Positions 1 to 5,830 of a DNA stretch of 5,901 nucleotides are shown piece after piece. The position numbers and the translations under genes are program-made. The first letter of the stretch is position 1. Each line of letters begins with the position of its first letter. Under the pieces are notes generated by a model. That model was not told where the DNA came from, made no database searches, and was given only the letters and a program-made list of their open reading frames with translations. This stretch comes from Oscillospiraceae bacterium (GTDB lineage: Bacteria > Bacillota > Clostridia > Oscillospirales > Oscillospiraceae), in contig JAHHSM010000100.1 in assembly GCA_020025175.1 (NCBI GenBank), positions 1 through 5,901 on the forward strand, read 5' to 3'.

Positions 1-205
1 TGCGGTGTTTTTGCATATTCAAGAGATTATCGGCTGATAAAAAGAGAAAAAGTTAAAATCGGCTGGCCATTGTTGTTTTATGTCCAAACACTTTGCTAGT
101 GCATGGCGGTTCCCTCCTAAAGCTACCGTTGCAAAGCGCGTAACAATGCAGTCACTTTACGACGGATTTTTTCTTTTACCGCCGCGCGGCAGCTCTTTCA
201 CTTTT
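1..205. other. Left-edge region with no supported protein gene
   Basis: Downstream of the promoter at 206-238, the minus strand holds a GC-rich self-complementary block GCCGCGCGGC (181-190), a purine-rich stretch, and the strong ribosome binding site described at 96-118. Further left are the small palindrome TTATC-N4-GATAA (27-40) and the 8-bp direct repeat ATCGGCTG (29-36 and 58-65). A plus-strand frame from 80 to 289 is open, but it has no ribosome binding site and runs antisense through the promoter, so it is not called. The features fit an untranslated leader whose coding part lies beyond position 1. Confidence 0.4.
96..118 (-). other. Strong ribosome binding site in front of a two-codon reading frame (Met-His-stop)
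   Basis: On the minus strand AGGAGG (113-118) lies 8 bp before an ATG (102-104), which is ideal spacing. The frame then reads ATG CAC TAG and stops at once. It is about 95 nt downstream of the predicted start from the promoter at 206-238. Possible readings are a regulatory minigene in a leader, the remains of a gene whose body was lost, or chance. Nearby alternatives (a GTG frame of 13 codons starting near 88, and an internal ATG giving Met-Ala-Ser-Arg-Phe) have no ribosome binding site of similar quality. Confidence 0.35.
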
Positions 206-238
206 ATTTTAACCGGAAATTCTTACAGAAATGTCATA
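206..238 (-). promoter_or_regulatory. Third promoter of the same operator type, reading out of the left edge
   Basis: Minus-strand half-sites TATGACATTTC (228-238) and TGTAAGAATTT (217-227) are followed by 5 bp (CCGGT) and TAAAAT (206-211), a good -10. The first half-site matches that of the ATPase promoter at 9 of 11 bases; the second is more diverged. The spacing to the -10 is the same as at the other two sites. Transcription would start near 199 and run toward position 1. No complete gene is visible in the remaining 200 bases, so the target is either left of the window or the untranslated-looking RNA itself. Confidence 0.62.
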
Positions 239-269
239 AACACACCCTGTTTTGGCAAAATAGCAAGCA

Positions 270-295
270 GAAACCTCAAAAATGCGTGAGATTTC
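270..295 (-). repeat. Small inverted repeat upstream of the left promoter
   Basis: The arms GAAACCTCA (270-278) and TGAGATTTC (287-295) enclose 8 nt. In minus-strand RNA the single mismatch becomes a G-U pair, giving a 9-bp stem. No U-run follows. The minus-strand sequence at 270-280 also matches the operator half-site TGTGAGGTTTC at 10 of 11 bases, so this could be a stray half-site rather than an RNA hairpin. Confidence 0.35.
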
Positions 296-302
296 AAATT
301 TA

Positions 303-342
303 TGATGAAGGCCGGAAAAACACCTCCTTTCGGCTTTCATCA
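303..342 (-). terminator. Hairpin after the permease gene, possible terminator
   Basis: The arms TGATGAAGGCCG (303-314) and CGGCTTTCATCA (331-342) are complementary apart from one position and begin 34 bp after the permease stop codon. In minus-strand RNA that position is an A-C mismatch; on the plus strand it would be a G-U pair. A U-rich stretch lies in the loop rather than after the stem, and the sequence following the stem is only AT-rich (ATAAATTTG). It is the only candidate for the end of the transporter transcript, but it is not a textbook intrinsic terminator. The loop carries AAAGGAGGTG, a near-perfect ribosome-binding sequence. Confidence 0.45.
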
Positions 343-376
343 GTCTTGTAACTTGTTTATTACGGAAACATCTACA

Positions 377-3010
377 TTACTCCGAAGTCCTCAGCCGTTC
401 TACCACAGTTCCCCTGTTAAAGAACCGGAGAACGATCAGCGGAATAACCGCAGCCAGCAGCAGATAAAGCGCACCAATGACCAGAACCGGAATCAGCGTA
501 ATGTGCAGGGTAAAAAACCACATGGAAGGACCGTTTAAAGCGCTCTTTAGCACCGTAACTGCCAGGAGCGCTGCGACGGCTCCGCCAATGATGTCCGCAC
601 CTGCGGCGTAATAAATGCCCTCATAGACCATCAGACGGCGAAGCTGCTTACCTGTCATCCCAATGCTCTGCATGGTGGCGAACTCATGGTGTCGGGTAAT
701 GATGTTGGTAATAATCATATTGGTAAAGTTAATCAGTCCCGCAAAGGCCATGATACAGCCAATCAGGCCGCCGATAACCAAAATCATACTGCGCACCGAA
801 TCAAGCTGCTCTTTCAATAGCTTTGTGGAAGTATAGGCAACCGAAGAATGTTCGCTCACATAGCTGCTCAAAAATTCCTCCATCTGCGGCTGCAAGGCTT
901 CATCCACATTGAATCCATAAGTCAGCAGCGTGGGGGTGTCATAGATTTCCCTAAATATCGTGTCTGGCAGATACACAAAAGGGGCATCACCGGCGATTTG
1001 CACCTGGGCTGTGGTAGCTGTCGGCGTTTCGGTTTCCGTTCCCACGAGGATTGCCTTTGCAAGGATGGTACTGGTTTTGACCAGTTCGCCGTCTTTATAG
1101 AAAGAAATGCAATCTCCAATCTGCAGCTGATTGTTCAGCGGTGTGTTATTTGGTTCTTCTGTCAATTTGTCGATGGGGCAGCCAATAATGACATATTCTC
1201 CGGTAGCCATTTTCTGTTTTAAGATTTCAGCATCTTTTTCGCCTTCAAAGATACGCATATCTGCCCAAAAATTTTCGGAGGCTCCCATCACATTCCCAAA
1301 ATAGCGTTTTTCAGTATCAGAGGTGGTTTTCAGACCATATCCCTGATAGCTTTGATTCACAACGCCTTCTTCCTCATGGAATAATTCTATACCGCTTAAA
1401 TCTTCAAAACCATAGTCAACCAGTACATTTCTATCATCTTTTGTATTTCGGTAGAGATAGCGTGCATCCTTAACTCCGGGCTGTTCGGAAATCAGATCCA
1501 CTGCTTGTTGGGAAAGCGTATCTTTGTGGTGCTGAACACTTTCTGTTACATTGAATGCGGCAGAGTTATAGACATTAAAATCTGTTCTGGTAACACGGTT
1601 CACCCACTTTTCTTCATCAAGGCTTTGCGTCACGATGATGATAGAGTTAAACAGGACAATGCACAGAAGCAGGGAAATCATGATGAACGCTGAACGCCGG
1701 CGATTGCGCCCCAAATTGGAAAAGGCCATGCGGGATAGCTTTACCCCATTGGTACGCTTGGAAGTTTTCTTTTTATGCGCGTTCTGCCCGGTGTAGCGGA
1801 TTGCCTCCAGGGGAGAAATCTTTGCCGCCTTTTTTGCAGGTTTCCGAGTGCTGATAAACACGGTCAGAATCGTAAAGATGGCGGCAATAACAAAGATCAG
1901 CGGTGAAGTAGATACGGATGTACCCACCATAGAGTATTCAAGGTTAATGATCTCTGTCACGATGGGAAGCAGCATCCAGCCGGCAAAGAAACCGGAGATC
2001 AGACCGATGGGCAGTCCAATCAGCGTGAGCCAAACTGCCTGACGGTTCACGATGCCCTTGATCTGCCGTGTGGAAGTACCAATCGTCCTCAGCAGACCGT
2101 ATTGCCAAACATCCTGCATCACAGAAATATCAAAAATATTGTAGATCAGCAGATAGCCGCATATGACAAACATCAGGATAAAGACAATGGCGAACAGGAT
2201 AAACTCAGATGAAGCCAATCCCTGGGATATTTGATTTTCAGAGGCAAGAACGAAATTGTCCGCGCTCATATCCTCTGGATTGCCGCCAATGGAGTAAACA
2301 AACGCATCCAACTGTTCCTTGACATTTACTTTATTCTTCAGCACAACATTGGAAAAAGTAACGCCGGATATTTCATGATCTACCGCATAAGTGTTCTGGA
2401 TCACATCCGGGTTTTCTTTGATAAACTGCTCTGAAACAGTCGCAACACTCACAGAATCACTGCTTGCTTCCCACCAGCCGGAAAGCACCATGTCATAATG
2501 ATAGGTCTTACCCCTGACTTCAAATTCCAGAGGAACTTCTGCTCCAATTTCTGGTTCCACTCCAAGGGCTTTCAAGGCCAGTTCGGTAGTTGTAATTTCA
2601 TTTGCCCTTTCTGGTGCTTTTCCATGTGTTGGTACACAAAATGTAAGTTCTTGTTGTATGCTATCAGCGTAATTTAATTCAATGGAATGCCCTATAGAGT
2701 TGCTTGCATAGCCAATCACGATCCGATGACCTGCCAGCTCTACAAAATCACTGTTTTTCAGTTGCTCAAATTGTTCCTCTGTCATATACCCAAAGGTTCC
2801 GTCCCCCTTGCTGCCTTTCTGCATTTGCAGGGAGAGCTGAATGGAGGACGCCATATTGAACGCCAGAGAAGTGATAGAGGTGAATAAGAAAGCAGTCAGG
2901 ATGATTGCCAGCAGCGCAGCCAGATTGCGGACCTTATTTTTCCTAAAATAGCGTTTGGATAGTTTGGTAATCTCTTTGGAATTATTGTTGCCAAATAAAA
3001 TATCATTCAT
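377..3010 (-). CDS. FtsX-family ABC transporter permease, two large external domains
   Basis: Membrane half of an ABC exporter or mechanotransmission complex, expected to work with the ATPase encoded just upstream. Hydrophobic segments lie near residues 29-51, 268-292, 325-352, 370-386, 440-462, 740-766, 798-820 and 830-862. This gives two FtsX-like repeats of four helices, each with an extracellular domain after its first helix (about 52-267 and 463-739). Family marks are visible: YGLLRTIGTSTRQIKGI (304-320), the post-helix KKAAKISPLEAIR (393-405), FATMQSIGMTGKQLRRL (777-793), and a basic C-terminus ending VVERLR. The start ATG has AAAGGAGG 8 bp upstream, overlapping the ATPase stop codon, so the two genes should be translationally linked. 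This 4+4 layout differs from the 10-helix BceB type with a single external domain. MacB is shorter, with four helices. A role in exporting or removing a peptide, antibiotic or lipid-linked substrate is inferred; the substrate cannot be read from sequence. Confidence 0.93.
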   Translation of the reverse strand: MNDILFGNNNSKEITKLSKRYFRKNKVRNLAALLAIILTAFLFTSITSLAFNMASSIQLSLQMQKGSKGDGTFGYMTEEQFEQLKNSDFVELAGHRIVIGYASNSIGHSIELNYADSIQQELTFCVPTHGKAPERANEITTTELALKALGVEPEIGAEVPLEFEVRGKTYHYDMVLSGWWEASSDSVSVATVSEQFIKENPDVIQNTYAVDHEISGVTFSNVVLKNKVNVKEQLDAFVYSIGGNPEDMSADNFVLASENQISQGLASSEFILFAIVFILMFVICGYLLIYNIFDISVMQDVWQYGLLRTIGTSTRQIKGIVNRQAVWLTLIGLPIGLISGFFAGWMLLPIVTEIINLEYSMVGTSVSTSPLIFVIAAIFTILTVFISTRKPAKKAAKISPLEAIRYTGQNAHKKKTSKRTNGVKLSRMAFSNLGRNRRRSAFIMISLLLCIVLFNSIIIVTQSLDEEKWVNRVTRTDFNVYNSAAFNVTESVQHHKDTLSQQAVDLISEQPGVKDARYLYRNTKDDRNVLVDYGFEDLSGIELFHEEEGVVNQSYQGYGLKTTSDTEKRYFGNVMGASENFWADMRIFEGEKDAEILKQKMATGEYVIIGCPIDKLTEEPNNTPLNNQLQIGDCISFYKDGELVKTSTILAKAILVGTETETPTATTAQVQIAGDAPFVYLPDTIFREIYDTPTLLTYGFNVDEALQPQMEEFLSSYVSEHSSVAYTSTKLLKEQLDSVRSMILVIGGLIGCIMAFAGLINFTNMIITNIITRHHEFATMQSIGMTGKQLRRLMVYEGIYYAAGADIIGGAVAALLAVTVLKSALNGPSMWFFTLHITLIPVLVIGALYLLLAAVIPLIVLRFFNRGTVVERLRTSE

Positions 3011-3024
3011 CTTGCCAGCCTCCT

Positions 3025-3690
3025 TTACTGCACGATTTTACCATCCTCGATCCGAATGATACGATCAGCAAGCTGGGCAATCTCATTGTTATGCGTAATC
3101 ATCACGATGGTCTGGTGGAATTTCTGGCTGGTGGTTTTCAGAAGTCCCAGCACATCGGCGCTGGTCTTGCTGTCTAGGTTGCCAGTCGGTTCATCGGCCA
3201 GTACAATAGCGGGCTTTGACACCAGAGCGCGGGCAATGGCTACGCGCTGCTGCTGGCCGCCTGAGAGGTTGTTGGGCATATTGTTCAGCTTATCCTCAAG
3301 CCCCAGCAGCTGCACCACTTCTTTCATAAACTTTTTGTCTACCTTGTTTCCGTCCAATTCCACAGGCAGCACGATGTTTTCGCAGACATTCAGCACCGGC
3401 ACCAGATTGTAGTTTTGAAAGATAAAGCCGATTTTCCTTCTGCGGAAAATGGTCAGTTCCTCGTCTTTGAGTTTGGACAGTTCCCTGCCATCCACGACCA
3501 CCCGGCCGGAGGTGGGCACATCCAGCCCGCCCATCATGTTCAGCAGCGTGGATTTGCCGCTGCCGGAGGTTCCCACGATGGCTACAAATTCGCCCTTTTC
3601 AACGGAGAGGCTCACACCGTCCAAGGCTCTGGTAATGTTCGGCTTTGCGCCATAATATTTTCTCAGTTCAGTCGTTTGCAAAATGTTCAT
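3025..3690 (-). CDS. ABC transporter ATP-binding protein (MacB/LolD/BceA-type)
   Basis: Cytoplasmic ATPase of 221 residues that powers the adjacent permease. Walker A is GTSGSGKST (40-48), the Q-loop glutamine is Q92 in FIFQNYNL, the signature is LSGGQQQR (142-149), Walker B runs through IVLADEPTGNLDS with catalytic E167, and the switch histidine is H200 in MITH. No catalytic residue is missing. The length and the DEPTGNLD sequence are typical of the MacB/LolD/FtsE subfamily that pairs with FtsX-like permeases. I place the start at the ATG of MNILQTTELRKYYG (3690), although the frame stays open to a TTG at 3735. The upstream extension would cross the TATAAT -10 box at 3722-3727, so it would lie outside the mRNA from that promoter. 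An AAGGAAGGA ribosome binding site sits 11 bp before the chosen ATG. The gene has its own regulated promoter and is followed 14 bp later by the permease. Confidence 0.96.
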   Translation of the reverse strand: MNILQTTELRKYYGAKPNITRALDGVSLSVEKGEFVAIVGTSGSGKSTLLNMMGGLDVPTSGRVVVDGRELSKLKDEELTIFRRRKIGFIFQNYNLVPVLNVCENIVLPVELDGNKVDKKFMKEVVQLLGLEDKLNNMPNNLSGGQQQRVAIARALVSKPAIVLADEPTGNLDSKTSADVLGLLKTTSQKFHQTIVMITHNNEIAQLADRIIRIEDGKIVQ

Positions 3691-3721
3691 TAAGAACACC
3701 GTCCTTCCTTTTGTTAAACCC

Positions 3722-3754
3722 ATTATAACGACCAAACCTCACAGAAATGTCACG
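3722..3754 (-). promoter_or_regulatory. Regulated promoter of the ABC transporter (direct-repeat operator plus -10)
   Basis: On the minus strand two adjacent 11-bp half-sites, CGTGACATTTC (3744-3754) and TGTGAGGTTTG (3733-3743), are followed by 5 bp (GTCGT) and then a perfect TATAAT -10 (3722-3727). There is no good TTGACA -35 at the normal spacing: the repeats occupy that region. This is how PhoB-class activators commonly replace the -35. Transcription should start near 3715, giving a leader of about 25 nt before the ATPase ATG. Binding by the regulator encoded at 4861-5547 is inferred from the matching site in front of that regulator's own gene. Confidence 0.8.
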
Positions 3755-3780
3755 ATTCACAGAGAAATTCGCTAAATTCA

Positions 3781-3823
3781 GCCCCAAATATCACGAACCT
3801 GTGATATTTCAATTTTTCGGGGC
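3781..3823 (-). repeat. Nested inverted repeat between kinase and ATPase genes
   Basis: A perfect 9-bp inverted repeat, AAATATCAC (3786-3794) and GTGATATTT (3801-3809) with a 6-nt loop, is enclosed by GCCCC (3781-3785) and GGGGC (3819-3823). It starts 10 bp after the kinase stop codon, so in the mRNA it would form a hairpin at the 3' end of the regulator-kinase transcript. There is no U-run after it in the minus direction, so a classical intrinsic terminator is doubtful. On the plus strand a T-run follows the inner stem, but no plus-strand gene is present to need it. It may be an mRNA-end stabiliser, a weak terminator or an operator. Confidence 0.5.
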
Positions 3824-3832
3824 GCACTCAAT

Positions 3833-4864
3833 CTACTTTCGGAGCAGGAAAATAGAAAAGCTTGAGCCTTTTCCAACCTCTGATGCCACCCGGATATAAC
3901 CACCCTGCAATGTCACGATTTCGCGGGCCAGATACAGGCCAATCCCAATACCATCCACATCATGCACCGCATCTTCACGGTAAAACCGTTTGAAAATGGC
4001 CCCCTGATGCTGCTCTGAAATGCCGATGCCTGTATCGGCAATGTCGATCTTCACATACATCTCCCAGCACTCCACCGACACGCGAATCTGCCCGCCTGCC
4101 GGGGTGTACTTTACTGCGTTATCCAGAATGTTGAACAGGGCTTCGCTTGTCCATTTTCTATCATGGTGCGCATCCAAATGCTCCGGGCATTCCACCTGAA
4201 CATCTATCTGTTTCTTTTCAGCATTGAGCAAAATCCCGCCCAGCGCAGCAGCGAGGGTATCATAAACCGACTGCTGTTTTTTCTCCAGCAAAATGACTCC
4301 CGTTTCCAGTCGGGAGGTTTTGATCATGGCCTGCATGAGAAAGTCCAGCTTGTCAAGCTGACTGGCCTGGGCTGTCAGAAATTCCTTTTGCTTCTGTGGG
4401 GGAACCTGGTTTTCAAGCAGCGTGTTGTTGATCATCTTCAAGTTGGCAATCGGAGTTTTGACCTGATGGGAGATGTCAGAAATCAGCTCCTGCAGGTCAG
4501 CCCGTTCTTTTGCGATGCTATTTTTATTTTCCTGCATGACCTCGTACAGCTGCCCCAGCCGGTAGTCGATTTTATAGAACAGACTTTCTTCGCAGACAGT
4601 CTGCTTTGTCCGTATATCCCCGGAGAGCATATCATCCATCTGTCCACAAAAGGCATCGGAGAACAAAACCAGTTTCCGGCGAATCAGAGCCACAAAGACG
4701 ATAACGCAGAGCAGAACAAAGATACTGAACAGGAACACATACCAGACAGCAGTTGTATTCCGGGTCAGCAGATAAACAGCGGCGGAAACTGCACCAACCG
4801 CCAGCAGCAAAAGCATTCCCAAAAGGATACAGGCTTTGTTGACGGAGAGTTCTCGCATATTCAT
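3833..4864 (-). CDS. Intramembrane-sensing-type sensor histidine kinase
   Basis: Membrane kinase of 343 residues that should phosphorylate the response regulator encoded immediately upstream. Two hydrophobic helices (about 11-34 and 40-62) are separated by only about five residues (RNTTA), so there is no external sensor domain and no PAS or recognisable HAMP domain. The phosphoacceptor is H133 in SDISHQVKTPIANL. The N box is NILDNAVKY (N245, N249), G1 is DTGIGI (277-282), the F box is FKRFYRE (291-297) and G2 is GIGIGL (305-310). I start it at the ATG whose ATGA overlaps the regulator's TGA by 4 bp, with GGAGG 9 bp upstream inside the regulator gene. The frame is open to an earlier ATG at 4885, but that one lies upstream of this ribosome binding site. 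The short loop is the pattern of BceS-like kinases that sense through a partner transporter; applying that here is inference. Confidence 0.95.
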   Translation of the reverse strand: MNMRELSVNKACILLGMLLLLAVGAVSAAVYLLTRNTTAVWYVFLFSIFVLLCVIVFVALIRRKLVLFSDAFCGQMDDMLSGDIRTKQTVCEESLFYKIDYRLGQLYEVMQENKNSIAKERADLQELISDISHQVKTPIANLKMINNTLLENQVPPQKQKEFLTAQASQLDKLDFLMQAMIKTSRLETGVILLEKKQQSVYDTLAAALGGILLNAEKKQIDVQVECPEHLDAHHDRKWTSEALFNILDNAVKYTPAGGQIRVSVECWEMYVKIDIADTGIGISEQHQGAIFKRFYREDAVHDVDGIGIGLYLAREIVTLQGGYIRVASEVGKGSSFSIFLLRK

Positions 4865-5547
4865 TTCAGCGCCCCTCCAATCCACATATAGCCCATACCG
4901 TACACAGTCTTGATGTACTGGCGGCCCTCCGTTTCAATTTTGCTGCGCACCCGGCTGATAGCTGAGGTGAGGGCGTGTTCATCCACAAAGTTTCCATCAG
5001 CATCCCACAGCTTTTCAAGCAATATCTGCCTGGTCAAAACATTCTGCGGATTTTGGGTCAGGATTTTCAACAGCCGGTATTCCAGTGGAGTGAACACCAG
5101 CACCTTGCCGGACAGGGAAGCATTCATTTCCGAGAAATTGATAGACAGTGCATCGTCCACATAGCAATCACCGCCGCCAGATTGTTTTGCCAGCCGCTCC
5201 AGTACCACGGACAGCTTTTTTTGAAAGACACTCATAGGAAAGGGCTTAGTCACATAGTCCTCTGCGCCCAGCTCATACCCTTTGAGCATGTCGCTCTCCA
5301 TATCATTTGCAGTCAGGAAGATCACCGCCGTATCCGGCCGGTATCCCTTTACCTCACGGCAGAAATCAAAGCCGTTCCCATCCGGCAGGTTTACATCCAG
5401 CACGATCAGGGCATAGTCCTGCTTGGTCAAAAAATTACTGGCTGCTGATTTTGTCAATGCAGAGTCCACAACATAGCCCGCAGTATCCAGATTATAGCAC
5501 AAGGTGTTATTCAAAAGCCGGTCATCTTCGACTACCAAGATCCGCAT
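4861..5547 (-). CDS. OmpR/PhoB-family DNA-binding response regulator
   Basis: Transcription factor of 228 residues. The receiver domain (about 1-115) has the acidic pair D8/D9, phosphoacceptor D51 in VLDVNLPDGNG, the switch threonine T79 in FLTAND and K101 in YVTKPF. The C-terminal winged helix (about 130-225) shows VFTPLEYRLLKIL, the recognition-helix region DEHALTSAISRVRSKI and the wing YIKTVYGMGYMW. The ATG of MRILVVEDD is chosen as start because it has AAGGAG 9 bp upstream and fits the usual N-terminus of the family. The frame is open back to 5589, but that stretch contains the -10 box and operator, so it should not be transcribed from this promoter. It overlaps the kinase gene by 4 bp. 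The expected targets are its own promoter, the ATPase promoter and the site at 206-238. Confidence 0.96.
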   Translation of the reverse strand: MRILVVEDDRLLNNTLCYNLDTAGYVVDSALTKSAASNFLTKQDYALIVLDVNLPDGNGFDFCREVKGYRPDTAVIFLTANDMESDMLKGYELGAEDYVTKPFPMSVFQKKLSVVLERLAKQSGGGDCYVDDALSINFSEMNASLSGKVLVFTPLEYRLLKILTQNPQNVLTRQILLEKLWDADGNFVDEHALTSAISRVRSKIETEGRQYIKTVYGMGYMWIGGALK

Positions 5548-5568
5548 CTTATCACACTCCTTCATTTT

Positions 5569-5601
5569 AGTGTAGCATCCAAATGTCACAGAAACCTCAC
5601 A
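5569..5601 (-). promoter_or_regulatory. Promoter and probable autoregulatory operator of the response regulator gene
   Basis: Minus-strand half-sites TGTGAGGTTTC (5591-5601) and TGTGACATTTG (5580-5590) are direct repeats of 11 bp. They are followed by 5 bp (GATGC) and a -10-like TACACT (5569-5574). The layout is identical to that at 3722-3754, but the -10 is further from consensus, so weaker basal expression is expected. The predicted start of transcription is near 5562, which would place the AAGGAG ribosome binding site at the very 5' end of the mRNA. Autoregulation is inferred from the site's position and the PhoB-like repeat spacing. Confidence 0.75.
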
Positions 5602-5744
5602 GGAAATCGTTTTTTCTGCGAGGATCCAACGTTGTACTGCTCTGCTAATTGTCTAACTGCTATGTGCTCATCCAGATGCTTCCGGATAATTTCGAGTTTT
5701 TGCTCCTTTGGCCATTTGCGATGTGGCGTTCCCTTTTTACCCAT
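5586..5744 (-). pseudogene. Truncated IS3-family transposase OrfA (N-terminal stub)
   Basis: The 52-codon frame begins MGKKGTPHRKWPKEQKLEII and continues with HLDEHIAVRQLAEQYNV, the N-terminal helix-turn-helix pattern of IS3-family OrfA proteins, which bind the element ends. The start is well supported: GGAGG at 5753-5757 is 8 bp upstream of the ATG. Full OrfA proteins are usually about 90-110 residues, followed by a frameshifted OrfB carrying the DDE catalytic domain. Here the family-like sequence ends near codon 40, and the frame runs through unrelated sequence (GSSQKKRFPVRFL) to a TGA inside the operator at 5580-5590. No OrfB follows. It is a decayed or deleted element end and cannot transpose by itself. 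Confidence 0.75.
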
Positions 5745-5808
5745 GGCTCATGCCTCCTTTTCTTTTATTATACTTTGGATCTGTGAATAGAAAAAGTAGA
5801 CACCCACA
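5620..5808 (-). mobile_element. Left-end remnant of an IS3-family insertion sequence
   Basis: The remnant comprises a probable terminal repeat (outer end near 5808, beginning TGTGGGTGTCTAC on the minus strand), an orfA promoter, a ribosome binding site and about 40 OrfA codons. The inner breakpoint is placed near 5620 because the OrfA resemblance ends about there and the response-regulator promoter begins at 5601. IS3 elements usually begin with TG and have imperfect 20-40 bp ends, which agrees with what is seen. Both boundaries are approximate. Confidence 0.55.
5767..5795 (-). promoter_or_regulatory. Probable orfA promoter of the insertion sequence remnant
   Basis: A perfect TATAAT (5767-5772, minus strand) lies 22 bp upstream of the OrfA ATG. 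At 17 bp spacing the -35 position is TTTTTC (5790-5795), a poor match, so strength is uncertain. It points toward the response regulator gene and no terminator hairpin is seen between them. It could therefore add constitutive read-through transcription to the regulator-kinase pair. Confidence 0.5.
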
Positions 5809-5830
5809 CTTTTTGTGAGTGTCTACTTTT
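5792..5830. terminator. 17-bp inverted repeat: bidirectional terminator or abutted IS ends
   Basis: AAAAGTAGACACCCACA (5792-5808) and TGTGAGTGTCTACTTTT (5814-5830) are inverted copies with one difference, separated by CTTTT. In minus-strand RNA the difference is a G-U pair. A U-rich run follows the stem in both directions (TTTTTCTATT on the minus strand, TTTTATTTT on the plus), as in a bidirectional intrinsic terminator. Weaker similarity extends about 13 bp beyond the stem on both sides with a 2-nt gap (ACAGGTTC against ACAGATCC). That is unusual for a terminator and suggests two insertion-sequence ends facing each other. Confidence 0.6.

Noticed and set aside
1..16. Minus-strand ATG at 14-16 opening a frame that leaves the window
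   Set aside because: Only five codons are visible and no ribosome binding site precedes it.
29..65. Direct repeat ATCGGCTG (29-36 and 58-65) as a possible attachment site or start of a repeat array
   Set aside because: It is only 8 bp with two copies and no integrase nearby; this is expected by chance. No CRISPR-like periodic repeats occur anywhere in the window.
80..289. Plus-strand frame of 69 codons at the left edge
   Set aside because: It has no Shine-Dalgarno sequence before its ATG, and it is antisense to the promoter at 206-238 and to the AGGAGG site at 113-118. No known domain is recognised.
848..1222. Plus-strand open frame of 124 codons opposite the permease gene
   Set aside because: It is antisense to the second external domain of a continuous permease frame, with no promoter, ribosome binding site or recognisable family.
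377..4864. Naming the module BceRSAB, VanRS or VncRS-Vex
   Set aside because: Gene order and kinase topology resemble Bce modules, but the permease is not the BceB type and no diagnostic substrate or partner gene is present. Gene symbols are therefore left empty.
4163..4891. Long plus-strand open frame of 242 codons opposite the kinase gene
   Set aside because: It lies entirely antisense to a kinase with all catalytic motifs intact, has no ribosome binding site, and its translation is low-complexity (Gln, His and Phe rich) with no recognisable domain.
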